A DNA stretch of 64,000 nt from Papiliotrema nemorosa (taxonomy: Eukaryota; Basidiomycota; Tremellomycetes; Tremellales; Rhynchogastremaceae): contig JASKOT010000015.1 in NCBI GenBank assembly GCA_032158125.1, positions 124,001 through 188,000 on the forward strand. The letters are read 5' to 3'. The notes beneath the pieces are model-generated. The model was not told the origin of the DNA. It saw only the letters and a program-made list of their open reading frames with translations, and searched no databases. Shown here in pieces: positions 40,041-51,532 of the stretch. The number at the start of each line of letters is the position of its first letter. Positions within the stretch are counted from its first letter, which is position 1. Both the position numbers and the translations under genes were made by a program.

Positions 40041-41349
40041 ATGTCGGACCACCACGCTCAGCACGATACACCAGATCAAGAGGCACACCATGATCATTCG
40101 CATGAACACTCTCACCACCATACAGACCACGCACCCGAGCATGGACATAGCCACGACCAGAACGACTCTCATGGCCAGGCTCATGGACATCATGGACATC
40201 ACGGACATCACGGACATCACGGACATGGACATGCTAGCGCTCATGGTCACGCGCATAAACACGATGGACCAGGGGACCAATGGTCAGGTGAAGACTACCT
40301 CAAGATGCCCGGCGTGTAAGTGGCTTTCGCATTGTAATGAACATCCTGTCGGGGGACGGATAAGTGTAGCCACTGATGTTCAGCCGAGAGACCGCGGTGA
40401 AGACTCATGAATCCATCGTTCACGCTCTCACCTCTGCCGGAAAGAACAAAGCCGAGTTGAGATCACTCGACCTGCTCGAAGTGGGCTGCGGTGAGTGCTC
40501 CATCCATCACCTCTCCTTCACATCGCGACACACATCCCCTAAACGACCATGGATGCTGTCCGCTATCAAGATTCAAGGGGACGAGAGCAAGTCCTGACCA
40601 CACAGGAGCCGGAGCGGTCACTCAACATCTAGTCGGGACATTCGGCACCGTACACAGTATAGACCCATCCCCTTCCATGCTCCTCGCATTCTCAGCTCAT
40701 CGTCCCCCCAACTCGGCCAATCTAACCTGGTCACAACATACGATCCATCCTGAATCCTCGGTCGATTTCGCCAACGAGAGTATGCCCTCTCCAACGCCTA
40801 CGGAGAAGGATAGGATGATGAAACCCCCTAGGAAAGAGTTCGATGTGGCCGTGGTGAATCTGGTCTTGCATCATATTGACGATACTTCTTCTTTCCTCAA
40901 GGGTTCGACGGGACTGTTGAAGCCTGGTGGATGGGTGGTGATCACCGAGTTTGCGGTCGAAGACGGTGAAAAGGACTTTAGACTTTCGGGGGATTTACAC
41001 GAAGAGATCAAACATGGAAAGGTACGTCCTGAGCCAAGTCCACGGCTAGACTTTTCTTCCACTCGCTTGTCTTTCCCGAGACACACTCACAGTATCTCCC
41101 CGATAGCTCAAGGACCAAAGCTCAGATGATATGACAAGAGAGGAAGCTGATGTATCCCAGGCAGACGAACACGGGTCTGTCAATCGACCTGGACATTTCC
41201 ACGCTGCATTCACCACCAAGACAATCACCGCCTTGCTCTCCTCTCATGGCTTCGTCGATGTCCACGCAGAAATCAGAGGTCGTTTACCTGTCTTTGACGA
41301 TCCATCAAAGTTCCCCCTCAATCTTATTGCTCGTGGACGAAAGGCTTAA
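40041..41349 (+). CDS. SAM-dependent methyltransferase with a His-rich N-terminal domain
   Basis: Four exons (40041-40315, 40384-40490, 40606-41021, 41107-41349) give 346 residues. Residues 1 to about 85 are an extreme His/Asp/Gly stretch (MSDHHAQHDTPDQEAHHDHS at the start, then HGHHGHHGHHGHHGHGHA) built partly on a 9-bp DNA repeat. From about residue 95 a class I Rossmann methyltransferase begins: LDLLEVGCGAGAVTQHL is motif I, TVHSIDPSPSML motif II, FDVAVVNLVLHHIDD motif IV and LLKPGGWVVITEF motif V/VI, as in UbiE/type 11 methyltransferases. His-rich tracts of this kind bind Zn, Ni or Cu in other proteins; that role here is inference. The substrate cannot be read. The methionine upstream in frame is not an ATG, which fixes the start. 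Confidence 0.88.
40187..40236 (+). repeat. 9-bp tandem repeat coding for the His-Gly-His run
   Basis: GGACATCAT/C is repeated about five times head to tail and translates as repeated Gly-His-His. Such in-frame minisatellites can change copy number between strains. Confidence 0.8.
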
Positions 41350-41541
41350 ATGGACAAGCTTCAAACGGTTTATAGATACTGAGACAGGGGGGGCTTCCGC
41401 TTGGTTGCATGTATGATCCGTGCGATGCATGATAGTGTACAAAACGACTTCTCTGAAAGGACTGAATTCGCTCGATCGAGCTCGATTTTCCGGTACGGGT
41501 TTGACGCGGTCTCAGATTTAGGAACGGGTATAGGGTATAGA

Positions 41542-42980
41542 TTAGATCTGCTCGTCAGTCGACGTCGCGCGTCGCTCATGTTCCTCGCGTGGCAGGGGAA
41601 CGCGAGCACGAGGCAAACTCGTAAACTCACAAGAGACAACTCGAGCGTCCAGACTCTTCTGGCCCACACTTTCACCTTGATAGTCTCGCTCTTGGCGGTA
41701 CTATGCGCCGGGACTTCCACCTCGACACCATCCCACCAACATTTACGCTACCATCAGCTCACTGGCTCAATCTTTGGCCCGGGCACAACTTACAGCTGGT
41801 TTACGCCAGAAGAGCAACAGCTTTTGGGCAGTGTTCATCTGTGCAACGTCGATCCAGGGAGTAGAGGATTGATCAGGTGAACTACCTTCGTCTCCTGGAT
41901 GGATGATACCCGTTTTGAGCAGGACAAGCGCCATACTGGATATAATGTTCCTATTCGGCTCGCAAGATCTGAACCCCCACGTATCGTCTCGATTGAAGCC
42001 ACTTTCATCAACACAAAACAACAAGGCTAGGACGGGATAGGTCGGAAGGTGGAAGTTGCCAACTCACGACATGCACAACATATCGATCAAATGCTGTTCA
42101 GCCATGTTGTTCTCCTTGTTTACATTCCTCTGCAACGCCGTGAAGATGCTAGTCCTCTCTTCCAGAGCTTTCCCACAGGCATGTTTCATATACCTCAATT
42201 CCTCATTGGCCATTCCAGTCCGAATATCCGTTCGCGCGAGACCACCAGGTTTGGTGATTGAGAAATATTCCAATTCTTCCCGGAGAACAATGATGGCTTG
42301 TTTGGATAAAAGGGGGTTTTGGGAGGTATCGGTTGTCGAATCGCCGGGCGTGGAGGGGATGGTCGATTGAGCGTGGAATCGGCCTGGGGAGGTGGGTGTA
42401 CCGTAGAAGACTAGTTGGGCTTGAGACCAGAAATCGAGAATGTATTGGAAACAGTCTGGGTCAAACTGTGGTGCAGAGTTGGGTCGAGTCGAGTGAGATA
42501 TTGATCGGCGTGGGTTTGATAATATCCATCGTGAATATGCAATGTGGAGCGTACACCCCGTGGAGCAGAGACGAATAAGAGCAGAGGTCAAACGTGAGGT
42601 ATGAGAAATAAGCAGGGTGAAGTATATCGAAGGCGGTGAAGGACGGAAAGAGGGTCATCAGCACACTGTCCATACACCTCCTCCTTCACAGGGGCAACAC
42701 TCACATCAACAGTGAAGACACCATCATCCGCTCCATCCCAGCTTGCCGGTTTACTCAAGATCAATCCTTGTGGGAAGAGACCCAACAATACACTCTCAGG
42801 AAGGAGCATCAACAACTCCCTATCTACCGGGAAGATCCGACCTCGGAGGTCCAGATTCAACCGGGATAAAAGTTGGGTGTTGGGCGCGGCATATAGAGGT
42901 GGGGGAGCGAAAGAGTTGGGAGAGACGGATGTGATAGGTGAGGAAGAGGGAGCGACCGAGGTGATGGGGTTGGATGACAT
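41542..42980 (-). CDS. Whi2-like BTB/POZ-fold stress-signalling protein
   Basis: Exons 42705-42980, 42068-42465, 41794-42001, 41631-41747 and 41542-41547 give 334 residues. An N-terminal Ser/Pro leader is followed by a T1/BTB-like fold (LNLDLRGRIFPVDRELLMLL, PESVLLGLFPQGLIL, FDPDCFQYILDFW), then segments shared with fungal Whi2 proteins: GFRSCEPNRNIISSMALVLL, QKLLLFWRKPARKCWWDGVE and VKVWARRVWTLELSL. Whi2 works with Psr phosphatases in the general stress response and restrains TORC1 on low amino acids; function is inferred from the family. The last exon would add only Ile and the stop. If that 83-nt intron is retained the protein runs on to a stop at 41370 with an unrelated basic tail. The first intron, 239 nt, is unusually long here. 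Confidence 0.82.
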
Positions 42981-43472
42981 GGTGCGCCGAATCGGAAAGG
43001 GGGTCGAGCGTGTGGTAAGTGGTGAGTTGTGGTGAGGCGAATGTGCGCGTATGCACGCGAGACCAGGTATCGGATTTAGAATTGGCCAACGGTGTGATCC
43101 AGTATACTCTAGTATATGCGTCGAGGACTACAGGTGAGACTGATGTGAATGAATGCGATGGATGGGACAACGAGTTGAATGACCAAATGGGCCAAACAAA
43201 GGACAAAGCCATCATATCCCAGATCTCCTCCTTTCCCGTAACAACGGCATGGGTTGTACCCCTTTGAATCACCACTCGCACCATTGCATCTCGACAAGAG
43301 ACACACCCTGGCGCAGATAAGATGCTCATGCACGAGGCTCCGCTTTGGGTGAAAGCATCGACTACAAGATGCACTTGTCACGCAAGCTGACCGCAGCCGA
43401 AGATTCCGATGTACCCCAGAATAATATCATGTTCACGAGCCATGCATTACACCTTTCCTATGATGACATCCC
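42981..43472. other. Spacer between Whi2-like start and QCR8 stop
   Basis: 492 bp upstream of the Whi2-like gene and downstream of QCR8, both on the minus strand. It should hold the Whi2 promoter and QCR8 3' UTR; no other feature found. Confidence 0.4.
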
Positions 43473-44350
43473 CTAGTGACCTCCCTCCTCCATGGCGATC
43501 TGGTGGTGTCCCTCTTTTGAGCAGTTCCAAGCATAAGTCGTCTTTCCGTAGTTGTAAACGGCGTAACCTGGTATTTAGCGACAGGTCCACACCTAGGATG
43601 ATCAAAACTCCAGGAACGACTAGCGCAGTAGCGCATATGAAATGGTAGAAAGGGTGATAGATTGGGAAAAGTGGTAGACACCACGTACCAGCTGCAACGG
43701 GGACGATCCAGTATGGAGCTTGGTGCAGAATTCGAGAGAAACCGTTAAACAGCCATCCCTTGAAGACACCAGCCATAGGTTTTTGGTTGTATGGCGAGAG
43801 AGCTGTATTACCAAGTCATCATACAGGACCAAGAGAGTGGTACAATGTGCCGCAGGCCATAGGGTGATCGAGACGTCGATGGAGGGGTAATGCGAAGAGG
43901 TATCGGAAAAAATCGGTGATTCGCCAGGTGGCCGTGATGAGTGAACAGAGAGCGAGGATGAGGAGAAGGATAGTAGGAGATGAGCCGGGTATGGTAAAGA
44001 GACGATGGTAAGCGATATTCTATACGGAAGAGCTCTGACATACCGTATTGCACGACACCCTTTTGCTTGGGTCCACCCATGGCTCCCCACCAACCAATCT
44101 ACCCAGTCAGCACAGTTCGACCACCCGTACAATGGATATTCCATCGCCATTCGGTCCACATAATTCACACGACTACGTGCCCCAGCTTAGAAGAGACACG
44201 TCGAAGAGGACTTTTGACCAGATTGAAGAGACGGAAGAAGTCTCCACTCACGTAGGTTTTGGCTACTCGTCAGCGCTACTCTTTGACCGGTCCTGATACA
44301 GATCACTCACGTCCTGGCATACCAGCCTGAGCAACGAATGTCGGTCTCAT
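43473..44350 (-). CDS. QCR8: Ubiquinol-cytochrome c reductase subunit 8 (complex III)
   Basis: Five exons (44311-44350, 44252-44262, 44044-44098, 43689-43802, 43473-43567) give 104 residues, a normal length for the subunit. The reading MRPTFVAQAGMPGPKTY then IGWWGAMGGPKQKGVVQY, ALSPYNQKPMAG, SRILHQAPYWIVPVAAG and YAVYNYGKTTYAWNCSKEGH matches QCR8 throughout, with its single inner-membrane helix around APYWIVPVAAGYAVYNY. QCR8 contacts cytochrome b and the quinone site region. The second exon is only 11 nt and is needed to connect MPG to the IGWWG segment in frame. Introns of 153, 241 and 121 nt are far longer than the local norm. It shares a 189-bp divergent promoter with the next gene. Confidence 0.94.
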
Positions 44351-44539
44351 CTTGTCAACAGTGTGGAGATGGAAGAGTTGAACGCTTCAAGATGGGATGG
44401 ACCAATGACTGTTCGAGGGAATGTCGATTCAAAGAATGGACGGAATCAAATTTCCCGCCCATCCCATTCCACCCTATACACGAGTCTTACTTTGACTATA
44501 CCCAATCTATCCTACCACAAATCAGAGACGGGGGCCATC
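44351..44539. promoter_or_regulatory. Bidirectional promoter, QCR8 and a small membrane protein gene
   Basis: Only 189 bp separate the two outward start codons, so transcription of both must be driven from here. No distinct TATA box is seen. Confidence 0.5.
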
Positions 44540-45122
44540 ATGTCGGACAAGGAAGCTTCTGTACCTGCATACGACCAAGCGCAGGCTAATCGACGGATCG
44601 CCTTTTTCTCAGGGTTCGGTGTACTCGTAAGGATGCTTCAGTTGGGTATCCAACAACGACCCTTGTCTGCGTGTATGTACCTCCTTCTTTGTTAACATCC
44701 ACCCATCGACTAGGCGCGAGATGAGCGTCATTGTGGTCTACATGGTGTTGATGCTGATTCCAGATCCCCCGGCATACGCTTTGAACGCTTTGGGTTGGGG
44801 TGGATTTGGATATTGGTACTACAACTTGGAGATTCGACAGTGAGTGCAGTCTCTTCTTACTTCTTTCTCTACCTTGGCTAGACATGACCTCGCTGGAAAT
44901 CTCCGTCATGTTGTCTCCCTTAGCTAGCGAAAGAGGGAATGAGGACCACTTTCTCTCCCTGCGCTCGCTCCCATCTCGTCCTATGATTCTGCCTATGGTG
45001 AACTTGACTGATGATGCAGAAAAACACACCTGTTCAACGCCCGAGCAGCTATCGCCGCGAGTAGAGAACAAGAGAGGTCAAGGTTGAATCTCGGGACGAC
45101 AGGATCAGCATTACCCTCATAG
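44540..45122 (+). CDS. Small membrane protein, possibly a mitochondrial complex I accessory subunit
   Basis: Exons 44540-44672, 44764-44839 and 45020-45122 give 103 residues. A short polar N terminus (MSDKEASVPAYDQAQANRR) precedes two hydrophobic stretches (IAFFSGFGVLVRMLQLGI and AYALNALGWGGFGYWYYNL) and a charged helical tail (AAIAASREQERSRLNL). Size, two-helix topology and a promoter shared with QCR8 hint at a respiratory-chain accessory subunit such as fungal NUXM, but I cannot confirm the family. All three exons agree in phase, and introns of 91 and 180 nt carry normal consensus ends. Confidence 0.7.
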
Positions 45123-45495
45123 ACGCCCCTCGACCCACCTTTGATTAGGGGCTGTTTGGACAGGGGTGGAGAAGAGAGGACGGAGCATGGTGTAAAGTAC
45201 AATAGCTATGCAGCGCATTACGATCAGAACCTGCGGACTGTCCACGCTACGGGGGTCGTGGTCACTGCAACACTGGAAGAGTAATGTCTGATTGGACTTG
45301 CTACTTGCTCTCGAGAGTACAACACTAGTCCCCTTTGTGCCAAGGCGTGAAGTGCTCGTTGTGTCTTGCTCTCCCATTTGAATGTCCTGCGAGGGATATA
45401 CGAGCATCAGATGATTCTCTGACGATGAGACTGTCTCGATCGATACATGCATCATGCAAGCTACGTCTCCACTCTCAAGATCCCTCACCATCCGC
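45123..45495. other. Convergent 3' spacer
   Basis: 373 bp between facing stop codons of the small membrane protein and eIF3i. No feature seen beyond presumed 3' UTRs. Confidence 0.4.
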
Positions 45496-47155
45496 CTAGA
45501 CCTCTACTTCCGGCTCGAGATCCCCAAACGGCCTTGAGCGGAAGTAAGACTCGTCAAACTGATATGAGCGATGGTATACACTTGTAAGTGTCTTGACTGC
45601 TCACCCAGTGGACTCGAACGAAACCGTCCTCGGCACCTGAAGCATAGGCTTTACCCTGAGGATGAACCGCCAATGTGTTGATAGGACCGCTAATATAAGC
45701 TCTCTGAAGTGTAACATCAAGACGGGGGGACTCACAAATGACCCTTGACACGTCCGACTTCCTCTTCGAACAGTTTGTGCCAGAATCGTGATTCGAATTT
45801 ACCAGCTCGAGACGATGTCGTTGTGACGCTCATGGCGTCTTGTCCACCTCCAAGGATTACCTGGTCGTTAGAAAATGATTAAGCCGTTGGTAGTAATAGC
45901 ACTTACGTAGGGTCTCAGAGGTGCGATACAGGCAGAATTTAAGGGAGTCTCAGTAGTGTACGCCTTCATCTCTTCCAGCGTCTCGACGTCGAAGATCTGG
46001 AACGTTAATAACAGAGCGTTTGAGCTGTCGTCGTCCCATGAGGATTGGTGTCACCACACCACATGGGACAGTCTTGTAGTGATTCTCGAAGGAGGAACCC
46101 ACCTTGGCAGTCTTATCCTTTGAACTCGTGATAAAGTACGTTCCATCCGGACTCAATTGAATATCCGTAATCTCCCCGAAATGTCCCTCTTCCGTCTTGG
46201 CGACCTGTTCACCCGTCTTCACGCTGTATTTCCCAATTTTACCAGATTCATGACCTGTCAAAATGTGCTCGGACATGGGGGCGAAGAGAGCTACGGTCGC
46301 TTTGGAGCCGGTGGTGGAGATGTTGATTTCGGTGGAAGGGGTTTTGGTTTCTGCCATGAGTGGGGGTTTCGGCCTAATGAGAGGAGTTGAAGTTGCGGGA
46401 CATACGGGATGTGGGGTCTTCTCGGTTGATAGGGAATATCCTGTTCGTCAGATTTCTTCATAGAAATGCAGAGATGGGCGTACCTGATGATGGAGGGTTG
46501 ACCTGATCGTTGTTCTGTAATGCTCAAAATGGTCGAGTCGTCCTCGCTACAAAGTCAGTTTGCGCTCCAAGAATCGATGCCCATCGAAACAGTCCAAACA
46601 GAAGAGAGCAACCCACCTCCAGGCAACTCGCTTAACGGCTGTGGGGAATTCCCAAGTATACAGCAGTTTTCCAGTGGAGATCTCCCATAATCGCATAGTG
46701 TTGTCTGCTGCTCCAGTAACCAGGAACCGTGTTTGAGCTACAGTCAGCACCAATGTATCACATCTCGCATCTCGCGTGATCCTGTTCCCAAGCCAAAAGG
46801 CCATCTGCCATATATCGACATTTGCGGCAGTCCAGCAAGTGAGACGAAGAAGATGAGATGCAACTTACAATCACAAGCCACAGTCCAGACACTACCCTTG
46901 TTTCCGTTAAATGTACCTAACCTCTCCCCGTTCGAAGTGTACCATACGTTGACAACATGATCTTTCGAGGCGGAAAAGAGGAGATCACCCTCTGCGTTGA
47001 AGATGATTTGGGTGAGGGATCGTTCGTGACCTTGAAGGATGATGGGTTTCTACACATCAGCTCTGTCATCCCGACGTATATTCCGCGTAGGCGAGCTAAA
47101 GACGAAAAGTGTTCGTATCTGATGTATCTGGAGAGCCGGGAGCGCTACATACCAT
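45496..47155 (-). CDS. TIF34: Translation initiation factor eIF3 subunit i (WD40)
   Basis: Ten exons (47153-47155, 46869-47049, 46617-46737, 46484-46546, 46406-46440, 46103-46350, 45907-45996, 45736-45860, 45605-45689, 45496-45558) give 337 residues, the usual length of this seven-blade WD40 propeller. Typical repeats are [77 protein letters not shown] and [15 protein letters not shown], and the C-terminal [19 protein letters not shown] is eIF3i-specific. eIF3i binds eIF3b and eIF3g in the scanning 43S complex. The first coding exon is the ATG alone, with the intron beginning directly after it; the frame then opens with [13 protein letters not shown], the expected N terminus. Confidence 0.95.
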
Positions 47156-47456
47156 CTTTTGTAATGTGATAGAGTGCTTTAGCTGAGAACAATGCAAATC
47201 TCCATGAACCTGGACAACTTTCAACTTTGACAAAACGCGAGATGGGAGAGCCCTTGCCACCACACACCAAAAGATGAAACGCCACTCTGACGGAGAATTG
47301 CGGCGATATCATGTGGAGCATGTGCTGAACCCAGAAGATGGCATGCATAGCTCGAAGCAGGGTATATAGATCACAAAAGCAGTACAAACAGGAAGCTAGC
47401 ATGAAGGAGCCGTAAAAGAAACGGAAAGGAAGGTCGGATGTTGGACAGAGAGATGC
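47156..47456. other. Spacer between eIF3i start and PNO1 stop
   Basis: 301 bp; eIF3i promoter plus PNO1 3' UTR. Nothing else recognised. Confidence 0.35.
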
Positions 47457-48841
47457 CTAGAAACGCTGCTTCATCCTTGCTCCGACGGATTTCAGATGGG
47501 CGTAGACCTTGCCTGAGATTGTCAGCCCGATCGCGCGAAGCAAAATGCAAGACAGAAAGGAATATAGAGAAAGATGAGCCATGGATGGAGTATGTGATGT
47601 GGTCAGGGCTGTGTCACTCACCTGGAGGAGAACCGAGAATCAGCGAGACGATGGCATCTCGTGCAATTTTGATATTCTGCACTGAACCGAGAATGTGGAT
47701 ATTTCTATAATAGGGTCAATTCTTATCCAGTGGAGGGTTTGACACTGCACATACGTCTCGGCAAGGACGATACGCGTCCTACTGGCGTTCTCGATGGAGA
47801 ATTTCACCTTTCCTCCTTCTCCAGCGATACGACCTGGATGTCAGCCACGCTCTCCTAGTCAGTACCTCGCATAACGCATAGAGCATATTGCTCCGTTGCA
47901 AGGTGCTTGAACGGCGTATGGCATGTAACGTAAGGCAGCTGTAGACTTACCAATGGCTCGTGACAAGTGGTCTCCGTGTAATGTCTTGACGTCCTTGATC
48001 TCGAACGAGTCCAAATACAGATCATCCAGACGCAAAAGGGCCAAAGCGTCCTACAATCAGCGCTTACTCTATGTAGAGCTCATCCGCGTGGAAGACACGC
48101 CAGAGAAGGACAGACAGACGCGAGAGGTCACTTCCTTCCCGTGCCCCCCTCCCCAGCGACAATATGATAACTCACATTGACGTCGAAACCCAGTGCGTAC
48201 GCTTTGACGAAATCAGCACCCTTCTGAACGGCTCCGGAATCGACAGTATGTCCCGAAGTCTGTAGATCAGCTTGTGCCCGACAACCTGCTTCTGCCCCTT
48301 GTCACATGCAGTCACAGACTGCGGCCGCACGGGATTCCGACTGTTGCCAGTCCGGATTTGCGAACGCCTCAAGCGAGGGAGAGAAGTTATGACCCACTTT
48401 GATCTCCACGGCTCTCCTCTTCACGTTCATCCTCACTTGCAAACCTAACATGTCGACCATTGGCGTGTACAAGTTTACCCAATCTCTCTTCAATGGACTC
48501 ATTCGGTGTGGCGGTATAGGTATCCTCCTAAACTCGTTCTTCAATACGCCTGACGATTCTTTGCCTGATAAAGGGGCGAAACCGGACGAAGATCCAGCGG
48601 CGGTGGATGTGGAGGGTTGCGCCGAGGAGGTTGGAGCGGAGGAAGAGGCTATGAGAACTTCATCATCGAGCTCCATATCATTCTCTGCATTTTCGGAGGA
48701 AGATGTGGGATGGTGGATTGTCGACGTCGAGGCGGACGGCTTGGGTAGGGGGGCTTTCTTGAAGGATGAGATGAGGGAGACGGCGGGTTGGGATTCCAAT
48801 TGGGCTTGAAGAGCCTTCTGTCTGTGCGATTTGTGGGCCAT
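47457..48841 (-). CDS. PNO1: PNO1/Dim2, KH-domain ribosome biogenesis factor
   Basis: Six exons (48398-48841, 48176-48259, 47951-48050, 47755-47833, 47622-47704, 47457-47512) give 281 residues. A disordered N-terminal ~110 residues precede the conserved core: [78 protein letters not shown] (KH GxxG loop) and [20 protein letters not shown], ending [20 protein letters not shown]. Dim2 binds the 3' end of 18S rRNA in 90S and pre-40S particles and recruits the Nob1 and Dim1 steps. RIO2, elsewhere in this window, acts in the same pathway. Four introns exceed 100 nt, longer than local average; I saw no clear C/D snoRNA boxes in them. Confidence 0.95.
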
Positions 48842-49208
48842 ATTGAGTATGAGTTACGATGGATAGAGTCCTTGTGCCAGATAGAATCGACTTGATCAGC
48901 GGTGAAGCGTCGAGATTGCCCAAAAGGTGATCTTGATGTGTATGCAGAAGGGGTGGTCACGAAGAAAGCTGCTCAACTTTTTCATCATTGGCGGTGATCG
49001 CCGCTCGGACACTTTGCCGGGGGGGTGGCAAAAGTCTCACTGATCTTATCCGGGATCACCTTGAATTTCTGGAAAGTTACCCCCTTACAACCTCGCGTCG
49101 ATATCAAGGCGAGACTCACATACGCGACAGACTGTCCTACAACCTCCAGTAGCCAGACAGGCAGTCTCATTGTAGGTGGTAGTCTGTTCACCACCGCCTT
49201 CAGGCAAT
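48842..49208. other. Divergent promoter region PNO1 / RING protein
   Basis: 367 bp between outward start codons. No distinct core elements seen; short overlapping ORFs look non-coding. Confidence 0.4.
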
Positions 49209-51532
49209 ATGACGGGGAAAGACCCCTCGCACTCACTTCCTTCCCCGACCTCCTTACCACTCTCCACCCATCACTCCAAGAAACGAAAACGCGACAAGTC
49301 GAACAACCCTACTTCCCCGCCGGTCAAAGGTCTTCCGTCCTTGAAAAAAGAACCTAGCACAACCCATGGACCACCACATACAGAGCGAAAGAGCACTGCC
49401 GAGCTAGACGTCGTGAAGGGTGATGGCGACGGGGAAGTCACACCCCGACAAGGGAAACGACAACGACAGAAGAAGAGACGTCAACAATCTCTACCATCCA
49501 GATCACACACCGCCGAGGCCCAGACCGACGTATCTCTCACTCCGGGCACGCGAGTTTCACTCACTCCCGCACCGGAGAACCGAGCAGCATCCCTGTCTAC
49601 CCAGCATCACAAGGCCTCGGAAAGCAAAGCCGAGGATGCTATCGCAGCCAAGTATATGAGCATCAAGGCTGAAAAGACTCACACCAAGTCTTCATCCCCT
49701 CTCAAAGACGTCTCGGCGGGAGTGAACAGGGAGAAGGAGCGGGAGACGACGAATCAAGAAAAGGCCAAGTGGAAGGAAAGGGAAGCAAAACTTCTAAGTT
49801 TTCAACTGCAGGTAGAAGCTTCTAGAGACCGAGCGCAGAAGGAGGCCGAAGAGCTCAAGTCAAAGGTCCAAGAGCTGGAAGAGCAAATGAAGAAGCAGCA
49901 AGAAGAGGTCAAAGCGAAGGATGAGGTGAGTTGAATCGCGTGTGTAATTGCGTGTGTATATCTCAGCTGATGAAAAGGTCATCGAGGGTCATGAGAAGGT
50001 CCGAGAACAGTTGAGAGAAGCAATTACTTGCGGAGTATGCTTTGAGCCTCTGAATGATCCTCACATGTGAGTACCTGTATCAACATCCTTGGCTGAACAT
50101 GCAGTCTCTCGTGTGGTCATATTGCGTGTCGAAGCTGGTGAGGCCAATGTCTATAGTCCATCCTAGCCATTCACTGAATACCACAGCCTCGCATCATGGT
50201 TCAAGACCTCCGGTGCATACGTGCACAAGGAGAAGGAAGACGGTCCGATTCCAGACGACCTCAATCTCGAGTATTGGACGAAAGTCTGTCACACCTGTCG
50301 AGCACACATCACTGCTCGACCTTCTCGTGTGTACCATCTAGCGGGAATTCTCGGTCCCCTCGGTATCGACGCCCATATTCCAGCTCCACCCACAGATCCC
50401 AAAGAGAACCCTTGGAAGAACATATTCCCCCTCGAAAAGTCTAGATACCTCATATTCGACGCTGGGGATGATTGCGATCGTTGTCCCGATTGTTGTGCAG
50501 AAGTCGTCGAAGGAGAGTGTCAAGGTTGCGGAGCAGCCTTCTCGATTCATGGAGGAGACGACCTCGACGACTTTATGAGCGACCTTGACGAGGACGATGG
50601 CGAGATGCTGGGATCCGACATTAGTGATGGGGATGCACGAGAGATGCTGTTCGGAATACGAGGTCCAGGAGATGGATCAGCGAGTGAGGAAGATGAAGGC
50701 TCGGAAGATGGTGCGGATCACAGGCGAAGAAACCGACGAGGCAATCTGGATGGAGCGAATGATACCGGCGCTAGGCGGAGACGACATGGATCGGGAGAAG
50801 AGGGCTCGCTCTCTGGCGCGTCCCTAGCCGGAGACGGCGAGATTGAAGGAGGTTCAGATGGCAGCGACTCGGAAAGAGGTGAAACGTCCGAGGCAGGCGA
50901 AAGACGAGGAAACAGGGATAGACAGGTGCGAGATGGGCGACGGAGACGACAACTTGCTCCCACGCCAGATGGCACCGACCATACGCGTCGCAGCAATGGA
51001 GATATCCCTCGAAATGCTCGACGAATCGTACAGGACCGCCTGAACGGGCAACGGGACCGAAATGCCGCTCGAGCAGAACGAGCAAGTAATCGAGCCGGAC
51101 AGCCGGAACGTGAAAGGAATGCCCTGCCGGCCAGCGTGGCTGGTCTTCTGGACCTTTTCGCCGAAGACGATGGGGATGACAACATGACTGACGATGATGG
51201 AGAAGGGTCCTTGGGGGAAAGCGGAGATTACCTCAGTGAAGATGAAGATAGCTACGAGTGCAGTTTCATTGATGATGGCCCCGAAGGTGTCTCAAACGAT
51301 GAAGATGCCAACTCGGGCGATGATGATGATGATGATGGAAGTGATGGAGATCAGAGTGACGGACACGATAGTCTGATGGGCGAAGCGGCTCAAGATGATG
51401 ATGACGGCAGTGGGGACGAGACGGACGAGGAGGAAATGCGTGTCCGACGATTAAGACGTTTCGGCGGACAAAGTGAGTTTGACACTATCATCTTGAGGTT
51501 CTGCTGAGAAAATTTCAGGCCGATCAAGATAA
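49209..51532 (+). CDS. RING-finger protein with long acidic C-terminal region
   Basis: Five exons (49209-49925, 49978-50066, 50105-50137, 50187-51472, 51519-51532) give 712 residues. Residues 1-170 are Lys/Ser-rich with nuclear-type basic clusters (KRQRQKKRRQQ), followed by a coiled coil (about 195-260; KEREAKLLSFQLQVEASRDR). The RING reads CGVCFEPLNDPHILSCGH, then CRSCLASW, and after an insertion of about 30 residues CHTCRAHI. A further Cys-rich knuckle follows (CDRCPDCCAEVVEGECQGCG). The last 300 residues alternate Asp/Glu-rich and Arg-rich segments and end SRSR through a 14-nt terminal exon. Coiled coil plus RING suggests a dimeric nuclear E3 ubiquitin ligase; this is inference. Substrates unknown. 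Confidence 0.88.

Noticed and set aside
50718..51185. 155-codon minus-strand ORF
   Set aside because: Antisense of the Arg/Glu-rich coding region of the RING protein; its Ser/Arg/Pro-rich composition is what that complement produces.
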